A stretch of 64,000 bases of DNA from Halolamina sediminis. Its GTDB lineage: Archaea; Halobacteriota; Halobacteria; Halobacteriales; Haloferacaceae. Each line of letters starts with the position of its first letter. The stretch's first letter is position 1. The translations under genes and the position numbers were made by a program. Location: contig NZ_CVUA01000001.1 in the NCBI RefSeq assembly GCF_001282785.1, forward strand, positions 2,771,859 to 2,835,858, in the 5' to 3' direction. Positions 58,822-64,000 of this stretch are shown here, piece after piece. Below the pieces are notes generated by a model. The model did no database searches. It was given only the letters and a program-made list of their open reading frames with translations, and was not told where the DNA came from.

Positions 58822-59379
58822 ATGGCGAGCGAGAAGGAGAAGATGTTGCGCGGCGACCTGTACGACGCCGACGACCCCGAACTCGTCGCCGAGCGGGAGC
58901 GGGCCCGCGAACTCACGCGGGCCTACAACCAGACGGCGGCCGACGATCAGGAGACACGGCGAGCGCTACTGACCGATCTGCTCGGCTCCGTGGGCGAGGA
59001 GCTCGCTATCGAACCGCCGTTCCGGTGTGACTACGGGTACAACATCCACGTCGGCGAGAACTTCTACGCGAACTTCGACTGCGTGATACTCGACGTGTGT
59101 CCGGTCGAGATCGGCCGGAACTGCAAGCTCGCGCCGGGCGTCCACATCTACACCGCGACACATCCGCTCGACCGCGCCGAACGCGCGACCGGGGCGGAGT
59201 ACGGCGAGCCGGTGACCGTCGGCGACGACGTCTGGATCGGGGGCCAAGCGGTCGTCAACCCGGGTGTCAGTATCGGCGACGGCGCCGTCGTCGGGTCGGG
59301 CGCGGTCGTCACCGACGACGTGCCAGCGGGGGCCCTCGTGCGGGGGAACCCGGCGACGGTCGTGAAGGAGTTGGACTGA
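58822..59379 (+). CDS. Maltose/galactoside O-acetyltransferase family (LbH)
   Basis: A 185-residue left-handed beta-helix acetyltransferase. N-terminal helical mac domain [28 protein letters not shown], then hexapeptide coils from [20 protein letters not shown] to the end: [17 protein letters not shown] turns, the catalytic His in YTATHPLD (near 115), [24 protein letters not shown] and [12 protein letters not shown]. It acetylates a sugar hydroxyl with acetyl-CoA; the true acceptor is unknown. GCTATATCGG 28 bp upstream is a clear TATA box. Confidence 0.92.
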   Translation: MASEKEKMLRGDLYDADDPELVAERERARELTRAYNQTAADDQETRRALLTDLLGSVGEELAIEPPFRCDYGYNIHVGENFYANFDCVILDVCPVEIGRNCKLAPGVHIYTATHPLDRAERATGAEYGEPVTVGDDVWIGGQAVVNPGVSIGDGAVVGSGAVVTDDVPAGALVRGNPATVVKELD

Positions 59380-59387
59380 GCCGCCAC

Positions 59388-59927
59388 TTACCACGGCTCG
59401 TCTTTCACGCCGAGCCAGTAGGCGATCCCGTTGGTCGCGAGATGCAGCAGCGGCGTGACCACGGCGACGACGGCGACGCGTGCGGGCGTGAACACCGACA
59501 GCGTCCAGTCGGGCGCGAACAGCAGCGCGAGCAGCAGCGCGCCGACCACGAAGTCCAGTTGGTCGAGCCCGGGGAACGCCGCGCCGCGCTCGCGGCCGCT
59601 GCGGCGTTTGACGAACGACGCGCCGATGTCGCCCAGCATCGCGCCGAGTGCGAGCCCCAGCGCCGCGGTGATCGGGAAGTTCGGGAGCGTGATCCCCAAC
59701 GCGTCGCCGACCGCGGGCGCGACGGCGTCGAGCGCGAGCGCGAGCGCGATGCCGACGGCCGTGCCGACGGCCGTGCCGCGCCACGTCTTCCCGTCGCCGA
59801 GCAGTCGCGCGCCGCCGAGGGTTCGGCCGCCGTCGATGGGGCGGCCGCCGCCCGCGAGCACGGCCGCGTTGTTCGGGACGTACGCCGGGAGCATCGCCCA
59901 GAGCGCGCCGGCGATCAGTTCGAGCAT
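59388..59927 (-). CDS. carS: CDP-archaeol synthase
   Basis: A 179-residue membrane enzyme with five helices that activates archaetidic acid with CTP, the branch point to archaeal phospholipids. Signatures are [20 protein letters not shown] (about 16-35), [15 protein letters not shown] (the conserved DGKTWRG), [21 protein letters not shown] and [13 protein letters not shown]. Length is typical. It converges on the acetyltransferase gene with an 8-bp gap. Confidence 0.94.
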   Translation of the reverse strand: MLELIAGALWAMLPAYVPNNAAVLAGGGRPIDGGRTLGGARLLGDGKTWRGTAVGTAVGIALALALDAVAPAVGDALGITLPNFPITAALGLALGAMLGDIGASFVKRRSGRERGAAFPGLDQLDFVVGALLLALLFAPDWTLSVFTPARVAVVAVVTPLLHLATNGIAYWLGVKDEPW

Positions 59928-60103
59928 GGGCGGATCGACGGCGGGGGAGGCCGTAAGTCCCGCGGGTCAGCCCGGCACGGGGAGGCGGGTAGGACCACGG
60001 GCCTACGCACCGACGGACGCCCGTGCGGGAGGGGTGAGCCGCCCCGAACCCGCGCCAGGCCTAAATACGGGGCTTTTTCAGGCCGAAGGACCTCGTTCGA
60101 GTT

Positions 60104-60496
60104 ATGCAGGGTAGTCTGCCGCCCGAGGCACAAGAGAAGATCGAGGAGCTACAGGACCTTCAGGAGACCACCGAGCAGCTCGCGGCCCAGAAGACGCAGG
60201 CCGAGACCTCGCTCAACGAGGCTCAGACCGCGCTGGAGGCACTCGACGACATCGACGAGGACACGACGATGTATCGAGAGATCGGCGAGCTCCTCGTCCA
60301 CACCGACTACGAGAGCGCCAAGGACGACCTCGAGGAGAAGGTCGACAGCCTCGAAGTTCGCGTCGACCAGCTCGAGAAGCGCGAGCAGAAGACCCAAGAG
60401 CAGTTCGAGGAGCTGCAGGAAGAGCTCCAGCAGATGCTGCAGGGTGGCGAGGGCGGCGGTCCGATGGGCCCCGGCGGCCCCGGCGCCGGCGCGTAG
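60104..60496 (+). CDS. pfdB: Prefoldin subunit beta
   Basis: A 130-residue subunit of the hexameric chaperone that delivers unfolded proteins to the thermosome. Two long coiled-coil helices (about 8-50 and 70-108) flank a beta-hairpin ([19 protein letters not shown], about 52-70). The C-terminus is a Gly/Pro-rich, haloarchaeal-style tail ([13 protein letters not shown]). GGCTTTTTCAG 28 bp upstream predicts a leaderless mRNA. Its stop is directly followed by the ATG of the DUF3194 gene. Confidence 0.94.
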   Translation: MQGSLPPEAQEKIEELQDLQETTEQLAAQKTQAETSLNEAQTALEALDDIDEDTTMYREIGELLVHTDYESAKDDLEEKVDSLEVRVDQLEKREQKTQEQFEELQEELQQMLQGGEGGGPMGPGGPGAGA

Positions 60497-60745
60497 ATGA
60501 GCACCGGCGAACCGACCGACGAGGAGGTCGTCGAAACCGCCAGCGCGGCCGCCGAAGGCGTCGTGCTGGACCGCTACAAGCAGTCCGAGCTGACTGACCT
60601 CGACGTGACGGTGACGTTCGAGGACGGCGTGCTCGACGTGGACGTGTACGTCAACCCCCCCGAGGACGCCGAGCCCGACGCCGAAACCGTCGCCGACGAG
60701 GCGGCGCTGGCAGCCCAGGACGCGGTCGACGAGCTTTTCGACTGA
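60497..60745 (+). CDS. DUF3194 protein
   Basis: An 82-residue acidic protein matching the archaeal DUF3194 pattern: an N-terminal helix (TDEEVVETASAAAEGVVLDR), LTDLDVTVTFEDGVLDVDVYVN strands and a C-terminal helix ETVADEAALAAQDAVDELF. It is encoded immediately after prefoldin beta, a conserved archaeal linkage, and probably co-translated. Its function is not known; chaperone or ribosome association is a reasonable guess. The following 200 bp to 60946 hold no gene that I can support. Confidence 0.88.
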   Translation: MSTGEPTDEEVVETASAAAEGVVLDRYKQSELTDLDVTVTFEDGVLDVDVYVNPPEDAEPDAETVADEAALAAQDAVDELFD

Positions 60746-60946
60746 CGGGGGACCTCCCCCCGCGACACTCACCTTCCAGCAGCGCCCCGCTCGGGGTGAC
60801 TTCCCCTGTGACTCGTGAGCAACGGGTGCGGTCGCGCGGAGCCAATCACCGAGCACCGTCCCGACCGCGGCGCCCGGCCCGCCGGCTGTCGCCGTCGAGT
60901 CCGGGACTGGGTTCGGACGAATCCGAGGGTCGACAGCGGAACCGCC

Positions 60947-62851
60947 TCAGGTGACGAAGAACAGTAGCACGCTGATCGCGACGACCGCGAGGATGACCGC
61001 GAGCGCGAACGCCCCGCCCAGCGAGACCACCGCGTTGGCGTGGGAGGCCAGCGTCTCGGTGCGGTCGTTGCCGAACACCGTCACCTCCGCGCGTTCGGTT
61101 GCCATCCCCGCCTCGACGGGTTCGAGATCGGCGCGGGCCGCCTCGAGGAGATCGGACACGGCGTCGATGAACGCGCTGTGGTCGATTTCGGCGCCGACCT
61201 GATTGTCGGCCTCGACGGTGTTGACGATGTGGGTGTCGGTGGTCATCACCTCCGCGGCGTCGACCGTCTCCAGCAGCTCGTCGACGGTTCGATCCCGGAG
61301 CCACGGCTCCATGTTGTTGCCGTCGACGAGCACGTACGCCGTCTCCTGCCCGTCGACTGCCGTCACCGCGACCCGGATGCCCAGCGGGCCGATCCCCTCC
61401 TGTGGCTCCCAGTCGGTCTCGTCCCACGCCGTCCCCAGCGAGAGCGGTCCCTCGGGCGCATCGCCGAGTCGGGCGCCCGCCTGCTCGGCGGCGTTGATCA
61501 TGTCGAACGAGCGGGGGCTCCCGGGGGTGACGTGGCCCAGGTCCGGGCCGTCGAGTCCGTTGTTGCAGTTGTGGGCGTCGGCGAGCAACACGTCGTCGAG
61601 GCCGTTGGTCCGGGCGCCCTCCCTCGCAGTGAGGCCGACGCCGTACTCCACGTCGTCGGCGAAGTCGGGCGAGAACGTGTTCACCAGCAGGCCGTCGCCG
61701 CCGAAGGACTGCCCGAGTAGTTTGGCGTCGCCCGCGACGGTTCGGGTACTCCGGGTCGCCTCGTCGTCGTACTCGATGCGTCGGTGGGCGCGGGCGGCGG
61801 CGTCGATCAGGCGGTCGACCTCCCGTTCGGTGACGAGGTTGAAGTCGTGGCCGGCGGTGGCGTGTGGGGGGAACGCCAGCCCCTCCGCGGTGTCGGCGAC
61901 GCGCTCGGGGAGGTTCCCGCCGCCGATCTCGCCCATCGGCCCGGGGTGGATCATCGGCAGCACGAACCGCGCCTTCTCCGTCCCGTCGGGCCGGCGGAAC
62001 GCGAGCACCGTGACCGGGACGATCGCCTCCTCGCCGAGCTCTTCGAAGAAGTCCTCCAGCTCCCGGGTGCCCTCGGCGACGTGGCCGATGAACCCCCGGA
62101 GGAAGTCGAGCATCGAGACGCCCATCGAGCGCCGCCACGGCTGGTCGACCGCGACGAGGAACACCCAGACTGCGACGGCGTAGAACACACAGAGCACGCC
62201 GAGCAGGGCGAACTGCTGGGGCGAGAGCGTGCTCAGGACGCCCGGCGCCTCGGCGGACTCGTCGAGGAACGGGGTGAGGAACGCCCGGGTCGCCGACCCG
62301 CCGTCGGCGAGATATCGGATCGTACCGCTGTAGACGAACAGTAGCGCGGCCGCGACCGCGGTCTGGATGCTGGCGGGGAGGATCGCGACCGGGAGCGAGG
62401 TGCGGGAGACCGCCATCACCACCAGCAGGCGGAGCGCGAACACCGACGCCAGCGCGACCATCAGCGCGTCGAAGACGAACGGCTGGTCGAGTTCGGGGAC
62501 GAGGTAGGCGATCAGGGCCGCAGCGCTCACGACCGCGACGATCAGCAGCTCACAGATCAGCGCGAGCAGCGACGCGCGGTTGTACGTCAGCCGCCCCCCC
62601 GTGTAGCGGTCGACCCACGGGGTCGCGAAGCCGGCGACCACCGTCGGAACGCCGATGAAGAAGATCCCCTCCCACGCGTCCTGCCCGAGGAAGAGGATGC
62701 CACGGAACACCGCGTCGGCCTCGCCGCTGTCGAAGGCGCCGATGCCCGCGACGGCGGCCACCAGCAGGGCGAACGTGAGGCTGGTGTACCAGTTCGGGGC
62801 CCGGAAGATGAACCGCGAGAGCCCCGCGAGGTTGCTCTGGGACGACGTCAT
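60947..62851 (-). CDS. DUF2070 family membrane protein
   Basis: A 634-residue archaeal-specific protein. Residues 20-265 hold seven predicted helices; 280-590 form a large soluble domain with a metal-site-like set: FVLPMIHPGPMGEIGGGNLPE, FPPHATAGHDFNLV, LLADAHNCNNGLDG and MTTDTHIVNT. These His/Asp motifs (HPGP, HATAGHD, DAHNCN, DTH) imply a phosphoesterase/hydrolase-like metal centre. A last helix (about 608-632) closes the chain. The family is widespread in euryarchaea but uncharacterised. Confidence 0.9.
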   Translation of the reverse strand: MTSSQSNLAGLSRFIFRAPNWYTSLTFALLVAAVAGIGAFDSGEADAVFRGILFLGQDAWEGIFFIGVPTVVAGFATPWVDRYTGGRLTYNRASLLALICELLIVAVVSAAALIAYLVPELDQPFVFDALMVALASVFALRLLVVMAVSRTSLPVAILPASIQTAVAAALLFVYSGTIRYLADGGSATRAFLTPFLDESAEAPGVLSTLSPQQFALLGVLCVFYAVAVWVFLVAVDQPWRRSMGVSMLDFLRGFIGHVAEGTRELEDFFEELGEEAIVPVTVLAFRRPDGTEKARFVLPMIHPGPMGEIGGGNLPERVADTAEGLAFPPHATAGHDFNLVTEREVDRLIDAAARAHRRIEYDDEATRSTRTVAGDAKLLGQSFGGDGLLVNTFSPDFADDVEYGVGLTAREGARTNGLDDVLLADAHNCNNGLDGPDLGHVTPGSPRSFDMINAAEQAGARLGDAPEGPLSLGTAWDETDWEPQEGIGPLGIRVAVTAVDGQETAYVLVDGNNMEPWLRDRTVDELLETVDAAEVMTTDTHIVNTVEADNQVGAEIDHSAFIDAVSDLLEAARADLEPVEAGMATERAEVTVFGNDRTETLASHANAVVSLGGAFALAVILAVVAISVLLFFVT

Positions 62852-62920
62852 CGGTACTGGCTGTGACCCGGACGGCCTAAAACCCGTGACTTTCCGTCCC
62901 CGGCCCGATCCGGCCGCCGG

Positions 62921-63475
62921 CTACCAGTTCTCGCAGATCGTCTCGAACGCCTCGAACACCGCCTCCCCCTCTGCGGTGTGGGCGACCTCGGGGTGCCACT
63001 GGACGCCGTAGAGTCCCCGGTCGGGGTCGCTCATCGCCTCGACCTCGCAGACGTCGCTCCGGGCGGTGCGCTCGAACCCCTCGGGCACCTCGTCGACCTC
63101 GTCGGCGTGGCTGGCCCACACCCGGGTTTCGGGTGCGAGGCTACCGATCAGCGGGTCCGCGTCGTCGAGAATCTCGACGGTCACGTCGGCGTAGCCGCCG
63201 TACTCGCCGCTGTGGGTGCTGCCGCCCAGCTCCTCGGCCATGAACTGCATCCCGAGACAGATGCCCAGCACGGGGACGTCGAGGTCGAGGTAGTCGGCAC
63301 AGCGCCCGACGCGGTCCATCGAGGGGCCGCCCGAGAGCACGAGCCCGTCGGCGTCGATCTCGGCGGGGTCGGTGTCGTTGTCGAGGATCTCGGTGTCGAC
63401 GCCGATGTCCCGGAGCGCGCGCCCCTCCAGGTGGGTGAACTGCCCGTGGTTGTCGATGACGACGATCCTGGTCAT
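62921..63475 (-). CDS. guaAA: GMP synthase, glutamine amidotransferase subunit
   Basis: A 184-residue class I amidotransferase that supplies ammonia to the separate archaeal GMP synthetase subunit. Features are IVVIDNHGQFTHLEGRALRD at the start, LVLSGGPSMDRVG, nucleophile Cys in VLGICLGMQFMAEELGG (near 77), WASHADEVDEVPEGF and the His-Glu in YGVQWHPEVAHT (near 163). The two-subunit form, without the ATP-pyrophosphatase domain, is the archaeal norm. The PPi-synthetase gene is not in the window. Confidence 0.93.
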   Translation of the reverse strand: MTRIVVIDNHGQFTHLEGRALRDIGVDTEILDNDTDPAEIDADGLVLSGGPSMDRVGRCADYLDLDVPVLGICLGMQFMAEELGGSTHSGEYGGYADVTVEILDDADPLIGSLAPETRVWASHADEVDEVPEGFERTARSDVCEVEAMSDPDRGLYGVQWHPEVAHTAEGEAVFEAFETICENW

Positions 63476-63548
63476 GGGCTGGGTTGGCTGACGAGGCTCA
63501 AAAACGCCTCGGAACCGGGGCCATGTGGGCACGTCCGTGCAACGCGCC

Positions 63549-64000
63549 TCAGAGCGAGAACGGGTCGAACCGCTCGTTCCGGCCGTTCCACTGCTCGATG
63601 TCGCGCTCCTCGCGGGTGTCGAGATACAGCTCGACGCCGTTGCCGTCCGGATCCTCGAAGTACAGCGCCTTGCTGATGCCGTTGTCGACCGGCGAGACCG
63701 CGACGCCGCGCTCGCCCAGTCGCTCGGCGGTCGCCCGGAGCTCCTCGGCGCTGTCGACCTCCCACGCCGAGTGGTAGAGCCCGACGCGAGGGCCGCGCGG
63801 GTCGGCGGGGACGCCGTCGTCGACCTCCTCGGCGCCGATCCCCTGCAGCGCGAGGTCGTGGTGGTGCTCGCCGAGGGAGAGGAACGCGTACCGGTCGACG
63901 CGCTCGGTCACGTCGAGGCCGAGCACGTCGCGGTAGAACGCGACGGCGCGGTCGACGTCGGTGACTTTCAGGTGGACGTGTCCGAGGTGGTCGGCGGGCA
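63549..64000 (-). CDS. VOC/glyoxalase-fold protein, partial (N-terminus outside window)
   Basis: The frame is open to the window edge, giving about 150 residues without the first few. It begins ADHLGHVHLKVTDVDRAVAFYRDVLG, the classical first beta-alpha-beta of the vicinal-oxygen-chelate fold with its metal His. A second module follows with LYHSAWEVDSAEELRATAERLGERGV, DNGISKALYFEDPDGNGVELYLDT (second His-like position and the Glu ligand). Extradiol dioxygenase or glyoxalase-type chemistry is possible; the substrate cannot be inferred. Confidence 0.85.
   Translation of the reverse strand, partial: PADHLGHVHLKVTDVDRAVAFYRDVLGLDVTERVDRYAFLSLGEHHHDLALQGIGAEEVDDGVPADPRGPRVGLYHSAWEVDSAEELRATAERLGERGVAVSPVDNGISKALYFEDPDGNGVELYLDTREERDIEQWNGRNERFDPFSL

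Overview
The window is haloarchaeal chromosomal DNA. The evidence is high GC with strongly G/C-ending codons, very acidic proteins (Asp/Glu-rich tails on LeuRS, PCNA and the Lrp protein), the archaeal-only genes CDP-archaeol synthase, TiaS, prefoldin beta, DUF2070 and PCNA, and promoters in which a short A/T-rich TATA element sits about 27 bp upstream of the start codon, as expected for leaderless mRNAs. I cannot name the genus. Nearly all of it is ordinary, densely packed housekeeping chromosome. I saw no tRNA, rRNA, complete insertion sequence or CRISPR array.

Layout. 0-5.5 kb: partial UbiA-type prenyltransferase, BrkB/YihY membrane protein plus PAP2 phosphatase, a GNAT acetyltransferase remnant, a universal stress protein, glutamine synthetase with a divergent Lrp regulator. 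5.5-16.8 kb: a pilin-like protein with bactofilin-like repeats, M29 aminopeptidase, PCNA, HAD phosphatase, histidine kinase, CDF transporter, phosphoesterase, MutS-family ATPase and an MGMT-fold protein lacking its cysteine. 16.8-21.7 kb: trpCBA behind a TGTACA-type operator, then the ADH (shikimate-precursor) synthase and an ornithine cyclodeaminase/alanine dehydrogenase family enzyme. 21.8-22.6 kb: an AT-richer toxin-antitoxin island. 22.6-37.5 kb: LeuRS, a TrmB regulator divergent from a CARDB protein and MacB-like exporter, Hsp20, prephenate dehydratase, a TOBE regulator, a cold-shock protein and a second ABC exporter. 37.5-49.7 kb: HisH, methyltransferase, family-4 uracil-DNA glycosylase, M19 dipeptidase, a MinD-like ATPase pair, AI-2E exporter, an M24 protein, an AstE/AspA-like protein, threonine synthase-like enzyme and two Nudix hydrolases. 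49.8-51.3 kb: an orphan gene behind a very AT-rich promoter region. 51.4-64 kb: TiaS, XRE regulator, glutaredoxin, arylsulfotransferase-like protein, a nucleobase cluster (NCS2 permease, GfcR-like regulator, PyrE), CarS, prefoldin beta, DUF2070, GuaA glutaminase subunit and a partial VOC protein.

The unusual material lies mostly between and inside these genes: (i) a dispersed, structured, non-coding element with about 40-bp terminal inverted repeats, present in three near-complete copies and one truncated inverted copy; (ii) two tandem arrays (36 bp x4; 34/35 bp x7), each anchored on the stop codon of a minus-strand gene; (iii) short palindromic insertions carried in frame inside protein genes, two of which share a loop and frame while their stems differ by compensatory changes; (iv) three mini-ORFs of 16-21 codons placed where leaderless transcripts should begin and overlapping the start of the main gene, two of them facing each other across the TrmB/CARDB divergent promoter; (v) a start codon held in the loop of a hairpin in the cold-shock gene.
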